A program made the translations under genes and the position numbers. Below the pieces are notes generated by a model. That model did no database searches. It was given only the letters and a program-made list of their open reading frames with translations, and was not told where the DNA came from. A stretch of 64,000 bases of DNA from Chitinibacter sp. FCG-7 (GTDB lineage: Bacteria; Pseudomonadota; Gammaproteobacteria; Burkholderiales; Chitinibacteraceae): the NCBI RefSeq assembly GCF_040047665.1, contig NZ_CP157355.1, positions 2,294,001 through 2,358,000 on the forward strand, written 5' to 3'. Shown here piece after piece: positions 52,944 to 63,520 of this stretch. Numbering within the stretch: position 1 is the first letter of the stretch; every line of letters begins with the position of its first letter.

Positions 52944-55900
52944 ATGTTGTCGAAAATACTGGCGGCGATCACGCGTGCACAAGCGGGTTTTGTCGATGAA
53001 CAAAACCGCTACGCTGCATTTGAAAGCCTGCTGAGCGATCTGCTGGAGCTGACCGAAAGCGAATACGGCTTTATCGGCGAGGTGCTGTTTCGCCCGGACG
53101 GGCAGCCTTATCTGCAAAGCTGCGCGATGAGCGAGATGGCATGGGCCGATTCGACCTTGCCCGCTTATGACCGGCAGGCGATGAAAGGCATGACCTTCAG
53201 CAATATGAAAACGCTGTTTGGTGCCGCCATGCTCAGCGGCCAGGTGGTGATTGCCAATGACCCCGCTAATGATCCGCGCTCCGGTGGTTTGCCGCCGGGC
53301 CATCCGCCGCTGAACTGTTTTCTAGGCGTACCGATTTTTTACGGTAGTACGATGGTGGCGCTGCTGGGCTTGGCCAATCGCCAGCAGGGCTATACGCCGG
53401 AGATGGTCGATGTGCTTGAGCCTTTGTCGACCACCATTGCCCAACTGGTGGCCAGCCAGCGCTATCAGCAGGTTCAACAGGCACAGCAAGCCCAATTGAT
53501 CCGCAAGGAAGCGGCAGTGCGCTCGCTCAATGAAATTGCGTCCCTGCCCAGTGATAGTGCGCAAGTGCAGCTGCAATCGGCGCTGCGCCTGGCCAGCCAG
53601 TATCTGGACTTGCCATTTGGCATTATCAGCCGCATTCAGGGCGAGCAGTACAGCATTGTGGCGCAGACCTGTCCGGGGTCCGAGTTGCAGGACGGCATGG
53701 TTTTTCCTTTGGGCGATACCTATTGCAGCCTGGCTTTGGCCAGCAATGAGGTGCTGCATATTGACCATATGGCGCAGTCGCCGCATGCGCGCCACCCGTG
53801 TTATCAGAAATTTGGCCTGGAAAGCTATATCGGCTGCCCGGTCTGGGTGGATGGCGAACGCTATGGCACGCTGAACTTCTCGTCGCCGCAGCCGCGCGCG
53901 CAGCGTTTTGACGGCAGTGACGATGATTTTGTCCTGCTGTTGGCGCGCTGGATCGGCGTGACTTTGCAGCGCCAGGCGCGTGAAGTGGCGCTGGCTAAAA
54001 GCAGCCATTTGCTGCAGGACCTGTTTGCGCATATATCGCAAGGCTTTGTGATGCAGCGCGCCGATGGCTGCGTGATCGAGGCCAATCCGGCGGCGTGCGA
54101 GCTACTGGGCTTGAGCAAGGCGCAATTGCTCGCTCGAAAGTCGCTCGACCCGAGCCAGAATGCGATCCACGAAGATGGCCGCCCGTATCCGGTGCACACC
54201 CATCCGGCCATGCTGGCGATCAGCAGCGGGCAGACGATTCGTGATGCGGTGATGGGCGTGTTTCATCCGCAAAAGCAGGCGTATCGCTGGCTCAATATCG
54301 ACGCCTATCCGCGTTGTCGCGGCAGCGAGCAGGACGACGACGTGGTGTACAGCGTCTTTAGCGATATTACCGAGCAAAAAGAAGCGCAGTTGCAGCGCGA
54401 TTACGAGCGCGGTTTATTGTCCGACATTATCAATACGCAACCTGCTGGTGTATTTCGCTTTCGCGTGCAGCCCATCAATGAATGGCAGGAGCAGGACTGG
54501 TTGCATCCGGAGCGAGTGCCGATCCGGTTTGAGCTGGTCAATCAGCTGTTTTGCGAAATATTCGAAACCAGCGAGGCCGATTTTCTGGCCAACCCCGGTC
54601 TTTTGCTCACGCTGATTCATCCCGACGATCTGATGTCGTTTGCCGCCAGCAATGAAGCGGCTAATTTCAACCTGACGCCACTGCACTGGGAAGGTCGGCT
54701 TTGTCTCAATCAGCGCGAAAAATGGGTGCGTTTTGAATCGATAGCGCGCAAATTCGACAATCAGGAAGTGTGCTGGACAGGGCTGGTGCAGGATATTACC
54801 GAGCGCCGCATGCTGAACATGGCCATGCAAAGGCTGTCGCTGGTGGCTAGCCACACCAGCAATGGCGTCATCATTACCGACGCCAGCGGTGCGATTGAAT
54901 GGGCCAATACAGCACTGCAGATGATGACCGGTTATAGCTTGAACGAATTGGCCGGGCAGCGTCCGGGTGCGCTCTTTCAGGGGCCGGACACCGATGCCGC
55001 CACGGTGCAATACATGGCGCAATGCCTGATGCGCAGGCAGCCGTTTGACGTTGAGCTGATTAATTATCACCGGAATGGCACGCCGTATTGGGTCAGCATC
55101 CAGTGCAACCCGATTTTTGACGGGCTTAATTTTCTGCAAGGCTTTATTGCCATCGAAAGCGACATCACGGCGAAAAAGCGCGTTGAGCTGGAGCTCAGAC
55201 AGGCCAGACAGAATGCCGAAGCGGCGAGCAAAGCCAAAAGCATGTTTGTCGCCAATATGAGCCATGAAATCCGCACTCCGCTGAACGGCGTACTAGGCAT
55301 GGCGCAATTGCTGCTCGATACACCGCTGAACGACGCGCAACGCAAATACATCGAAACCATTCAAGCCAGCGGTGACGCTTTGCTCAGCGTGATCAACGAT
55401 ATTCTGGATTTTTCCAAAATCGAGGCCGGCAAGCTTGACCTTGATCCGATCGAGTTTGATCTGCACAGCATGATCGATGATTTTGCCGACATGATGGCCA
55501 TCAAGCCGCAGCAGAACGGCGTCGAATTTTTATGCCGGATCGATGAAAACGTGCCGCAGCGCGTGGTGGGCGACCCGGGCCGTATCCGGCAGATTTTGAT
55601 TAATCTGACCGGCAACGCGATCAAATTTACCGAGCAGGGCGAAGTGGATGTACATATTGGCTTGCAGGAGCAGGCGGGTAAGGAGATTACGCTGCGCTTT
55701 ACCGTGCGCGACACCGGCATCGGCATTGCGCCCGAGCAGCTCGCTTGCCTGTTCCAGAGTTTTAGCCAGGTCGATGCCGGGATTACCCGCCGCTTTGGCG
55801 GCTCCGGCCTCGGGTTGGCGATTTCCAAGCAGCTGGCCAATCTGATGGGCGGGCACATCGGCGTGGAAAGCCATCTGGACCAGGGCTCGGAATTCTGGTT

Positions 55901-56774
55901 TACCGCCCGCTTGCAGTTGGGGGAGGGGGTTTACCCGCTGGCCGTGCGCAGCGCTGATCTGAGCGGGCAGCGGGTGCTGATTGCCGAGCGGCATCGCAAT
56001 AATGGCGAGCTGCTGCGCGAGCTATTGCAACGCAAGGGCATGCTCCCGGATGTGGTGGTATCCGCCGAACAGGTGCTCGATGCGCTGGCTGTTGCGCAGC
56101 AGGCTGGTCAGCCCTATGCCATGCTCTTGCTCGATTTCCAGCTGCCGGGCGAAGATAGTGAACAACTGGCGCGCCGCATCAAGGAAACGCCAGCGTTTGA
56201 GTCGCTGCCCATCGTGATGCTCACTGCGGTCGGTCAGCGTGGCGATGCAGGCCGCGCTCAGGCGGCTGGTTGCAATGGCTTTCTGAACAAGCCCATTCAT
56301 CAGCGCGACTTGTACGAAATGCTGCAGCTGGTGATCAGAAACGGGCATTCCAACCAGCTGGTGACGCGCCATACCGTGCGCGAAATTCGCCAGTGCCAGC
56401 TCTCGGTCTTGCTGGCCGAGGATAACCCGATCAACCAGCTTGTCGCCGTGAAAATGCTCGAAGCCATCGGCTGCCGGGTGGATACGGCGCAGCATGGCGC
56501 AGAAGCCATCGCCAGATTGCAGCAAGCGTCCTACGATCTGGTGTTTATGGATATGCAGATGCCGGTGATGGATGGCCTGACTGCGGCCAGATTAATCCGG
56601 ACGCAAAGCCGGTTTGACACCATGCCGATTATTGCGCTAACTGCCAACGCCATGCAGGCCGACCGGGATGCCTGCCTGCAGGCAGGAATGAATGATTTTC
56701 TGTCCAAACCATTGAACCAGCAGGCGCTGGAAGAAAAACTGCAGCTATGGCGCAATGGTGTGGTGATGAATTGA
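52944..56774 (+). CDS. Large soluble hybrid histidine kinase (GAF-GAF-PAS-kinase-REC-REC)
   Basis: A 1276-residue sensor kinase without membrane helices, so it senses cytoplasmic signals. Two GAF domains span about residues 20-185 and 200-350. Several PAS/PAC units span about 355-745, including [20 protein letters not shown]. HisKA has the phospho-His H774 ([12 protein letters not shown]). The HATPase domain follows ([23 protein letters not shown]). Two receiver domains have Asp1064 (LLLDFQLPG) and Asp1203 ([12 protein letters not shown]). There is no HPt domain and no response regulator beside it, so its output partner is elsewhere. It is a single-gene unit preceded by a 170-base gap. Confidence 0.93.
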   Translation: MLSKILAAITRAQAGFVDEQNRYAAFESLLSDLLELTESEYGFIGEVLFRPDGQPYLQSCAMSEMAWADSTLPAYDRQAMKGMTFSNMKTLFGAAMLSGQVVIANDPANDPRSGGLPPGHPPLNCFLGVPIFYGSTMVALLGLANRQQGYTPEMVDVLEPLSTTIAQLVASQRYQQVQQAQQAQLIRKEAAVRSLNEIASLPSDSAQVQLQSALRLASQYLDLPFGIISRIQGEQYSIVAQTCPGSELQDGMVFPLGDTYCSLALASNEVLHIDHMAQSPHARHPCYQKFGLESYIGCPVWVDGERYGTLNFSSPQPRAQRFDGSDDDFVLLLARWIGVTLQRQAREVALAKSSHLLQDLFAHISQGFVMQRADGCVIEANPAACELLGLSKAQLLARKSLDPSQNAIHEDGRPYPVHTHPAMLAISSGQTIRDAVMGVFHPQKQAYRWLNIDAYPRCRGSEQDDDVVYSVFSDITEQKEAQLQRDYERGLLSDIINTQPAGVFRFRVQPINEWQEQDWLHPERVPIRFELVNQLFCEIFETSEADFLANPGLLLTLIHPDDLMSFAASNEAANFNLTPLHWEGRLCLNQREKWVRFESIARKFDNQEVCWTGLVQDITERRMLNMAMQRLSLVASHTSNGVIITDASGAIEWANTALQMMTGYSLNELAGQRPGALFQGPDTDAATVQYMAQCLMRRQPFDVELINYHRNGTPYWVSIQCNPIFDGLNFLQGFIAIESDITAKKRVELELRQARQNAEAASKAKSMFVANMSHEIRTPLNGVLGMAQLLLDTPLNDAQRKYIETIQASGDALLSVINDILDFSKIEAGKLDLDPIEFDLHSMIDDFADMMAIKPQQNGVEFLCRIDENVPQRVVGDPGRIRQILINLTGNAIKFTEQGEVDVHIGLQEQAGKEITLRFTVRDTGIGIAPEQLACLFQSFSQVDAGITRRFGGSGLGLAISKQLANLMGGHIGVESHLDQGSEFWFTARLQLGEGVYPLAVRSADLSGQRVLIAERHRNNGELLRELLQRKGMLPDVVVSAEQVLDALAVAQQAGQPYAMLLLDFQLPGEDSEQLARRIKETPAFESLPIVMLTAVGQRGDAGRAQAAGCNGFLNKPIHQRDLYEMLQLVIRNGHSNQLVTRHTVREIRQCQLSVLLAEDNPINQLVAVKMLEAIGCRVDTAQHGAEAIARLQQASYDLVFMDMQMPVMDGLTAARLIRTQSRFDTMPIIALTANAMQADRDACLQAGMNDFLSKPLNQQALEEKLQLWRNGVVMN

Positions 56775-56779
56775 TCTTT

Positions 56780-56827
56780 GGGTATGTTCTTAAAGATCAC
56801 TATCTGCATGCCCTTCAAGGCAATACC
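56780..56827. repeat. Intergenic 48-50 bp repeat, copy after the hybrid kinase
   Basis: Forty-eight bases from GGGTATG to CAATACC. A further small palindrome, ATACCTAGTTAGGTAT, overlaps its right end (56824-56839). It lies between the convergent kinase and TetR genes. Confidence 0.55.
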
Positions 56828-56839
56828 TAGTTAGGTATA

Positions 56840-57457
56840 TCAGCTGCGGTAGGCTTTCAAAAACACCACCACCGCGCTGCTGACCTGCCGTTTGATCACT
56901 TCGGCCGTGGGCTCGGCCACTGATAGCTGCATTTTGCGCACAATACCGGCGTCGCAGAGCGCAAAAAACTGCTCGGAGGCCAGTGCGGTGTCGCTCACGT
57001 TCAGCAGGCCAGTGTCATTTAAATGCGCCAGATAGCGCGCCAGATTGGCGTGTGCAATGGCCGGGCCGTTGTGCTCGATGGCTTGCCCGAGCTGAGGAAA
57101 GTGCAAGGCTTCGGCCAGCACCGTGCGAAACAGCGCCCTTTGCTGCGGATCAAGCAGGCTGATCAGCCATTGCTGGCCGATCTGCTCCAGCACCTGCTCG
57201 GGCGACGTCTCCGAAAAATGCTCAGGTAACTCATGCTGTTCGCTTTTACAGCACTCGCCCTGAATCAGCGCGACGTAGAGCATTTCCTTGTTTTCAAAGT
57301 AATTGTATAGCGTGCCTTTGGAGACCCCGGCGGCTTTGGCAATCTGCTCCATGCTGGCGGCGGCAAAGCCTTTGGCCATGAAAACGTCACGCGCCCCGTC
57401 GATAATTTGCTGACGCTTGCTTTCGCTGAGTTTGCTAGTGTTTTGCTGATCTGACAT
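56840..57457 (-). CDS. TetR/AcrR family repressor of the adjoining efflux operon
   Basis: A 205-residue regulator. The TetR helix-turn-helix is at about residues 12-58 (IIDGARDVFMAKGFAAASME; IAKAAGVSKGTLYNYFENKE). A helical ligand-binding domain follows. It is divergent from the RND efflux operon, with a 162-base shared control region that carries a palindrome at 57493. By analogy with AcrR it should repress the pump until an inducer binds. The Cys pair GECCKSEQ near residue 70 is notable. Confidence 0.9.
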   Translation of the reverse strand: MSDQQNTSKLSESKRQQIIDGARDVFMAKGFAAASMEQIAKAAGVSKGTLYNYFENKEMLYVALIQGECCKSEQHELPEHFSETSPEQVLEQIGQQWLISLLDPQQRALFRTVLAEALHFPQLGQAIEHNGPAIAHANLARYLAHLNDTGLLNVSDTALASEQFFALCDAGIVRKMQLSVAEPTAEVIKRQVSSAVVVFLKAYRS

Positions 57458-57492
57458 GACAGGGCTTCCAGAAATATATTCAAACGGCGTAT

Positions 57493-57511
57493 TGACCGAA
57501 CCGTTCAGTCA
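57493..57511. promoter_or_regulatory. TetR operator overlapping the efflux promoter
   Basis: TGACCGAAC-C-GTTCAGTCA is a 9-1-9 palindrome with one mismatch. It overlaps a plus-strand promoter TTGACC, 17 bases, TAGCAT (57492-57520). A TATATT -10-like box for the regulator lies on the other strand near 57473. Binding would block both genes. Confidence 0.7.
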
Positions 57512-57619
57512 GTTTAGCATCTTTGCTCGTAAATCCCAATTCAGTGCCGCTGCCTGTTTCAAGATTGCTTTGATGGCTGCGGCTTAGATCGTGTGTGTCC
57601 CAATGAGGAACGCAGTTCC

Positions 57620-59071
57620 ATGTCACTCCGTTTGATGCTCTCAGTGAGTGTGTTGGCAAGCCTGCTCAGTGCTTGCGCTGTCAATTTGCCCACCCCGACG
57701 TCTGCCCAGCTCGACCCTAAGGCTTTGCAATGGCAAGCCAGTTTGCAAAATCCCCTGCAAAGTAGCGCGCCACTGGCTGAGCGCCTCGCCGAGCAGGCGC
57801 AGTGGTGGCAAGCTTGGAATGACCCCGTTTTAATTCAATTGCAAATCGCCGCGCAGCAGGAAAACCCAACTTTGCAACTGGCGCAGGCGCGGATACGCGA
57901 AGCGCGCGCCAAGGCGTATTCGGCCAAGGCGTACTTGTGGCCTACGCTGACCGGCAGCGCAGCGGGCACGCGCAGCAAAAACGAGCTGGCTCCACCCGGC
58001 GCGATCAGCAAGGCCGGTTCGCTCGGGCTGGATGCCAGCTGGGAAATTGATTTATGGGGCGGCGTGCGCGCCGCCGAGCAAGGCTTGCTGGCCAATTTGG
58101 CCGCGCGCGAAACCGAGTGGCACGACGCCCGCGCCAGCATGGCGGCCGAAGTGGCCAATGCCTATGTCACTTACCGTGCTTATCAGACCATGGGCGCGAT
58201 TGTGGCGCAGGATCTGGCCTCGCGCGATCGTAGCCTGGCACTGACACAGGATAAAGAACGCGTTGGTCTGGCCAGCCCGGTTGACGTTGCGTTGCTTGAC
58301 GCCAGCAGCGCCGATGCGCAAGCGCAATTGGCCGAAATGCACGAAGGGCAGGCGCTGGCGGTCAAGGCGCTGGTGGCGTTGACCGGCCTGGAAGAGAGCG
58401 AAGTGCGTCTGCAACTTGCAGCCCTTGATCCGGCTACGCGAATCATGCCGCAAGCCGTGGGCTTTACCGTCGCCAGCCTACCTGCCGAAGTGATTGCCCA
58501 GCGCCCTGATGTTCGTGGTGCGGCCGAACAAGTCAAAATGGCCGCTGCCGATGTGGGCGTGGCCGAAGTGGCGCGCCTGCCATCGCTCAGTTTGTTTGGT
58601 GCCATCAGCATAGGCAGGCAGCAGAACGACGGGGTGACGGTATCGGGCAATAGCTGGTCTTTTGGCCCGACGATCAAGCTGCCGATTTTTAACGCCGGGC
58701 GGCTTAAAGCCGATCAGGAAGCCGCACAAGCGCGCTACGATCAGGCGCTGGCGGCGTATCAGCAGCGCGTGCGGCTGGCTGTGCGTGAAGTGGAAGAAAA
58801 CATGGTACGGCTCAATAGCTCGGCCCAGCGCGTCGCCGCTACGCAGCGCGCGGTGGCAGGTTACCAAAAGCAGCTCGACTCGGGCGAGGCGATGTGGCAA
58901 GCCGGAGCGGCCAGTCTGCTTGATCTGGAAGTGTCTCGCCGTTTCCTGCTTGGCACTCAAACCCGCCTGATCAACTTGCAGCGCGAGCAATTGGCGAACT
59001 GGATTGCCTTGTATAAATCGGTGGGTGGCGAGTGGCCGCTTGATGAGACCCAATTACTTGCAAATAAATAG
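57620..59071 (+). CDS. Outer membrane efflux lipoprotein, NodT family
   Basis: The outer membrane channel of a tripartite pump. From MSLRLMLSVSVLASLLSAC it has 483 residues, with a lipobox LLSAC that puts the lipid on Cys at about residue 19. The two repeated OEP domains are visible (LAQARIREARAKAYSAKAYL; PIFNAGRLKADQEAAQARY). GAGGAA precedes the ATG at 57620; an earlier in-frame start would not leave a lipobox near the N-terminus. It is first of three genes, followed by the adaptor and pump. Confidence 0.92.
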   Translation: MSLRLMLSVSVLASLLSACAVNLPTPTSAQLDPKALQWQASLQNPLQSSAPLAERLAEQAQWWQAWNDPVLIQLQIAAQQENPTLQLAQARIREARAKAYSAKAYLWPTLTGSAAGTRSKNELAPPGAISKAGSLGLDASWEIDLWGGVRAAEQGLLANLAARETEWHDARASMAAEVANAYVTYRAYQTMGAIVAQDLASRDRSLALTQDKERVGLASPVDVALLDASSADAQAQLAEMHEGQALAVKALVALTGLEESEVRLQLAALDPATRIMPQAVGFTVASLPAEVIAQRPDVRGAAEQVKMAAADVGVAEVARLPSLSLFGAISIGRQQNDGVTVSGNSWSFGPTIKLPIFNAGRLKADQEAAQARYDQALAAYQQRVRLAVREVEENMVRLNSSAQRVAATQRAVAGYQKQLDSGEAMWQAGAASLLDLEVSRRFLLGTQTRLINLQREQLANWIALYKSVGGEWPLDETQLLANK

Positions 59072-59093
59072 GGTATTGCCTTGTAGGTAATAC
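59071..59093. repeat. Short copy of the intergenic repeat
   Basis: GGGTATTGCCTTGTAGG is identical to the left part of the copy at 23584, but it is closed directly by TAATAC. It therefore looks like an internally deleted 23-base member. It follows the stop codon of the efflux lipoprotein. Confidence 0.55.
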
Positions 59094-59129
59094 GCTGAGC
59101 AGATTACATAAAGATACTGGAGTAGGGTA

Positions 59130-60266
59130 ATGAATCGTTTGCTAGAACGTCTTCCCGCGCAACGTCGCATGGTGGTCAGTGTATTGGCCGCGCTGACTGT
59201 GATTGGCATGGCTGGCTACGCCGTGGCCAATGCGGATAAAAAACCGGATGCCGCCAGCCCGGCCAAGGCGGTGCTGACCGTCAAGCTGATTACGCCCAAG
59301 GTGATGGAGTGGGCGCAGAACGTGTTGGCCAATGGCAATGTCGTGGCGTGGCAGGAATCGCAAATCGGTACCGAAATTGGCGGCTTGCGACTGGTGGAAG
59401 TGAATGCGCAGATTGGTGATGTGGTGAAAAAAGGCCAGCTACTGGCGCGCTACAACGACGAAACGATTCAAGCCGAATTACTGCAAGTGAAGGCCGCGCT
59501 GGCCGAAGCCGAGGCGGCGCTCAATGAAGCGCAGGAAAACGCCAACCGCGTGCGCCAACTGGGTACGACCGGCTCATTGAGTGCCCAGCAAATTACGCAA
59601 GCGATGACGCAAGAGCGCACTGCGCAAGCGCGCGTGGCCGCCGCCAAGGCGCAGCTGGTGAGCGCGCAGGCGCGGCTGAATCAAACCCGGATTGTTTCGC
59701 CCGATGATGGCGTGATTTCCGGCCGTAGCGCGACCTTGGGCTCGGTCAGCCAGCCGGGGCAGGATTTGTTCAAACTGGTGCGCAAAGGTCGGCTGGAATG
59801 GCAGGCCGAAGTGACGGCCAGTGAAAGTGCGCGCATCAAAGTCGGGCAGAATGCGACTTTAACGGTCGCCAGTGGCAAGACGCTGAGCGGCCAGGTGCGC
59901 CAGATCGCACCAACGGTCGATACCCGCACGCGTAATCTGATCGTGTACATCGACGTTAAAAATGACGACGCAGCGCTTGGCGCGGCCAAACCGGGGATGT
60001 TTGCCAAAGGGCAGATCGCCGTTGGGCAGGCCAAAGCCATCACTTTGCCCGGTAGCGCGATTTTGCTGCGTGACGGTTTTGCCAATGTGTTTGTGATCGA
60101 CGCCGCTGCCAAACAGGGTACGAGCAAAGTGAAGCAGGTACGGGTGCAGCTGGGGCGGCAGGCGCAAGGGCTGATGGAAGTGAGCGGCATTGCGGCCAAT
60201 GCCCAGGTAGTGGCATCTGGCGCAGGCTTTCTGGCTGATGGCGATACCGTCCGTGTTGTGAAGTAA
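59130..60266 (+). CDS. RND efflux periplasmic adaptor
   Basis: A 378-residue membrane fusion protein joining the inner membrane pump to the outer membrane channel. It has a short N-terminal hydrophobic anchor (VVSVLAALTVIGMAGYAVAN). The lipoyl halves are IGTEIGGLRLVEVNAQIGDV and RIVSPDDGVISGRSATLG. A long coiled-coil hairpin lies between them (residues about 105-165, ALAEAEAALNEAQENANRVR), and a beta-barrel domain follows. There is no lipobox, so it is anchored by the helix or a cleaved signal. It is 58 bases from the lipoprotein gene. Confidence 0.93.
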   Translation: MNRLLERLPAQRRMVVSVLAALTVIGMAGYAVANADKKPDAASPAKAVLTVKLITPKVMEWAQNVLANGNVVAWQESQIGTEIGGLRLVEVNAQIGDVVKKGQLLARYNDETIQAELLQVKAALAEAEAALNEAQENANRVRQLGTTGSLSAQQITQAMTQERTAQARVAAAKAQLVSAQARLNQTRIVSPDDGVISGRSATLGSVSQPGQDLFKLVRKGRLEWQAEVTASESARIKVGQNATLTVASGKTLSGQVRQIAPTVDTRTRNLIVYIDVKNDDAALGAAKPGMFAKGQIAVGQAKAITLPGSAILLRDGFANVFVIDAAAKQGTSKVKQVRVQLGRQAQGLMEVSGIAANAQVVASGAGFLADGDTVRVVK

Positions 60267-60332
60267 TCAGCCAGCACACGTGTTCCCGCACCAGCGGCCC
60301 GCGTGGGTACTTTGTTTTTGTTGTTAAACCAA

Positions 60333-60380
60333 GGGTATTGCTCTGTAGCCCTTGATAATCAATATCGCTGTCGATATACC
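60333..60380. repeat. Intergenic 48-50 bp repeat, copy before the RND pump gene
   Basis: Forty-eight bases from GGGTATT to ATATACC, with CTGTAG inside the left end. GGTATAT follows after six bases and forms a hairpin with the right end. It lies in the adaptor-pump gap inside the operon. Confidence 0.7.
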
Positions 60381-60406
60381 TGTGTTGGTATATTTGCCAA
60401 GGATGC

Positions 60407-63400
60407 ATGATGAATTTTTCTGCGTGGTCGATTAAAAACCCGATACCGGCAATTATGCTGTTTGTCTTGCTGTCCATTGCCGGGCTGTGGTCGTTCAAAG
60501 CGATGAAGGTGCAGGACTTTCCTGACATCGAATTGCCGATGGTCACCGTCACTGCCGTCCTCGATGGGGCTGCGCCTGCCCAGCTGGAAACCGAAGTGGC
60601 GCGCAAAATCGAAAACTCGGTGTCGGCGCTGCAGGGCGTCAAGCACGTTTACAGCAATATCACCGACGGCGTCGTCGGCATGACGGTTGAATTCGAGCTG
60701 GAAAAACCGATCAATGAAGCGGTCGATGACGTGCGGGACGCGGTATCGAATGTGCGCGGCGATCTGCCCGCCGATTTGAAAGACCCGATTATTGGCAAGG
60801 TTGAATTTTCCGGCGTGCCGTTTCTGGTGTTTACCGTCGCCGATCCGCAGCTCGATGAAGAACAGCTGTCGTGGTTTGTTGATAATAAAATCACCCGGCT
60901 GGTACGTTCGGTTTCCGGCGTTGGGCAGGTGTCGCGCGTTGGCGGTGTCACGCGTGAAGTGCGTATCGAGCTTGACCCCGAGCGCATGAGCGCGTTGGGC
61001 GTGACCAGCAGCGATATTTCGCGCCAGCTGGCAATGACGCAACGCGACTCATCCGGTGGCCGTACCGATCTGGCCGGGGCCGAGCAGGCGCTGCGCACGA
61101 TTGCCACGGTGCAAACGGCCGCTGAGCTCGCCAGCACTGAGCTGGCGCTGGGCGATGGCCGCCGCATCCGGCTCGATCAAGTGGCGACGATTTCCGATAC
61201 CGTGGCCGAGCGGCGCACGATTGCCCAGCTTGATGGCAAGCCGGTGGTGGGGTTCGAGATCACGCGTTCACGCGGTGCCAGCGAAACCGAAGTGGCGGCG
61301 CTGATTCAGAAAGTGCTGGCACAACTCAAGGCCGAACACCCGACGCTGCAAATTACGCAGGCCTACGATATGGCCAAGCCGGTGCAGGATGAGTTTGATG
61401 GCTCAATGATGCTGCTGTACGAAGGCGCATTGCTGGCGATTGTGGTGGTGTGGTTTTTCCTGCGCGACTGGCGCGCCACGCTGGTGTCGGCCGCCGCCTT
61501 GCCCTTGTCGGTCTTGCCGACGTTTATCGGCATGCATTACATGGGCTTCACCCTCAATACCGTGACCTTGCTATCGATGGCACTGGTGGTCGGGATTCTG
61601 GTTGACGACGCGATTGTCGAGATTGAAAACATCGTGCGCCATTTGCGCATGGGCAAAACCCCGTATCAGGCGGCGATGGAAGCGGCTGATGAAATCGGTC
61701 TGGCGGTGATTGCGACCACTTTTGCACTGGTGGCGGTGTTTTTGCCGACGGCGTTTATGGGCGGCATTCCGGGTAAATTCTTTATCTCTTTTGGCTGGAC
61801 TGCGGCGCTGGCGGTGATGGCCTCGCTGGTGGTCGCGCGTTTGCTCACGCCGATGATGGCGGCGTATTTGCTTAAGCCGATTCTGACGCAGGAAAAAGAA
61901 GGTCGCATTATGCAGACCTATCTGAAGTGGGCCGAATGGTGCTTGCGGCATCGTAAAACGACGGCGGCCTTGTCGATTCTGTTCTTTGTTGGCTCGCTGG
62001 CGCTGGTGCCGCTGCTGCCCACCGGCTTTGTACCGGCCGATGATCGATCACAAACGCTGGTGAATATTGAGCTGCCACCGGGCGCGACCTTGCAAGATAC
62101 CTTTGCGGTCACCGAGCAGGCGCGGCATATTCTGGAAAAGCAGCCTTATATCACTCGTATTTACACGGCGATTGGCGGCGGCAAGGCCGGGAGTGATCCG
62201 TTTGCCGGTGGTTCAAGCGGGGTGAACAAGGCCAGCATCACGCTGACGCTGGCTGATCGCACCGAGCGGCCGATCAAGAAAACGCAGATTGAGAAAAATC
62301 TGCGCGAAGCGCTGGCCGTTTTACCTGGCGCGCGCGTCAAGATCGGTCTGGGGCAATCGGGTGAAAAGCTGCAGATGATTATCAAATCGGATGACCCGGA
62401 AAGCCTGGCGCTGGCGGCCAAAAATGTTGAGCAGGATTTGCGCACGCTGCAAGGCGTTGGTGCGATTACATCGAGTGCGAGTCTGGTTCGCCCTGAGGTG
62501 ATTATTCGTCCCGATATGGGCAAAGCGGCCGATCTGGGCGTAACCGGTCTGGCGATTGCCAATACGATCCGTGTGGCGACGGTCGGTGATTTTGACACTG
62601 CGCTGGCCAAGCTCAATTTACCCGAGCGTCAGGTGCCTATAGTGGTGCGTTTGCCCGATACATTCCGCACCGATCTGGAGGCGATCAAGCGTTTGACTGT
62701 GCCATCGACTCAGGGCGATGTGATGCTTGGGCAGGTGGCAGATGTAGAAATCTCCAGCGGTCCTAGCCTGATCAGCCGCTACGATAGGGCGCGTAATGTG
62801 ATTTTTGACGTCGAACTCAATGGCCGTACCTTGGGTGAGGTCAGTGCCGAGTTGGATGAATTACCTGCACTCAAAAATCTGCCTGCAGGCGTAACGCGCG
62901 CCGAGTTTGGCGATGCCGAAGAGATGAAAAAGCTGTTTGCGAGTTTTGGTTTGGCGATGCTGACCGGTGTGCTGTGCATTTATATGGTGCTGGTGCTGCT
63001 GTTCCGCGACTTTATGCAGCCGGTGACGATTCTGGCGGCGTTGCCGTTGTCGATTGGCGGTGCCTTTGTTGCGCTCTTGATTGCCAATAGCGCGTTTGCG
63101 ATGCCGTCCTTGATTGGCCTGATTATGTTGATGGGGATTGCGACCAAAAACTCGATCTTGCTGGTGGAGTACGCGATTGTCGCAAGGCGCGAAGGGAAAA
63201 ACCGCTTTGATGCGCTGATGGACGCGTGCCATAAACGGGCGCGGCCGATTGTGATGACGACGATTGCAATGGGCGCGGGTATGTTGCCAATTGCACTGGG
63301 CTGGGGGGCGGATTCGAGTTTTCGTTCGCCAATGGCGATTGCGGTGATCGGCGGCTTGATTACCTCAACTTTCCTTAGCTTGCTGGTGATTCCGGTGGTG

Positions 63401-63466
63401 TTTACCTTTGTCGATGATTTCGTGCAATGGTGGGCGCGAAAACGCAAGAAGGCACAAGTGGCCTAA
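60407..63466 (+). CDS. RND family multidrug efflux permease
   Basis: The inner membrane proton-driven pump, 1019 residues with 12 helices and two large periplasmic loops (residues about 30-330 and 550-850). The RND proton-relay aspartates are in VVGILVDDAIVEIENIVRHL of helix 4. The HAE1-type start FSAWSIKNPIPAIMLFVLLS and the second-half motif LIGLIMLMGIATKNSILLVE are clear. It probably exports hydrophobic drugs or metabolites. The tail is basic (ARKRKKAQVA). A terminator follows at 63469. Confidence 0.95.
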   Translation: MMNFSAWSIKNPIPAIMLFVLLSIAGLWSFKAMKVQDFPDIELPMVTVTAVLDGAAPAQLETEVARKIENSVSALQGVKHVYSNITDGVVGMTVEFELEKPINEAVDDVRDAVSNVRGDLPADLKDPIIGKVEFSGVPFLVFTVADPQLDEEQLSWFVDNKITRLVRSVSGVGQVSRVGGVTREVRIELDPERMSALGVTSSDISRQLAMTQRDSSGGRTDLAGAEQALRTIATVQTAAELASTELALGDGRRIRLDQVATISDTVAERRTIAQLDGKPVVGFEITRSRGASETEVAALIQKVLAQLKAEHPTLQITQAYDMAKPVQDEFDGSMMLLYEGALLAIVVVWFFLRDWRATLVSAAALPLSVLPTFIGMHYMGFTLNTVTLLSMALVVGILVDDAIVEIENIVRHLRMGKTPYQAAMEAADEIGLAVIATTFALVAVFLPTAFMGGIPGKFFISFGWTAALAVMASLVVARLLTPMMAAYLLKPILTQEKEGRIMQTYLKWAEWCLRHRKTTAALSILFFVGSLALVPLLPTGFVPADDRSQTLVNIELPPGATLQDTFAVTEQARHILEKQPYITRIYTAIGGGKAGSDPFAGGSSGVNKASITLTLADRTERPIKKTQIEKNLREALAVLPGARVKIGLGQSGEKLQMIIKSDDPESLALAAKNVEQDLRTLQGVGAITSSASLVRPEVIIRPDMGKAADLGVTGLAIANTIRVATVGDFDTALAKLNLPERQVPIVVRLPDTFRTDLEAIKRLTVPSTQGDVMLGQVADVEISSGPSLISRYDRARNVIFDVELNGRTLGEVSAELDELPALKNLPAGVTRAEFGDAEEMKKLFASFGLAMLTGVLCIYMVLVLLFRDFMQPVTILAALPLSIGGAFVALLIANSAFAMPSLIGLIMLMGIATKNSILLVEYAIVARREGKNRFDALMDACHKRARPIVMTTIAMGAGMLPIALGWGADSSFRSPMAIAVIGGLITSTFLSLLVIPVVFTFVDDFVQWWARKRKKAQVA

Positions 63467-63468
63467 AC

Positions 63469-63500
63469 AAAAAGGGCTTTGCGATGGCAAAGCCCTTTTT
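63469..63500. terminator. Bidirectional intrinsic terminator
   Basis: AAAAAGGGCTTTGC pairs perfectly with GCAAAGCCCTTTTT around GATG. It ends the efflux operon and the convergent PH-domain gene. Confidence 0.9.
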
Positions 63501-63520
63501 ACTTTTATACGTTTAGAAAT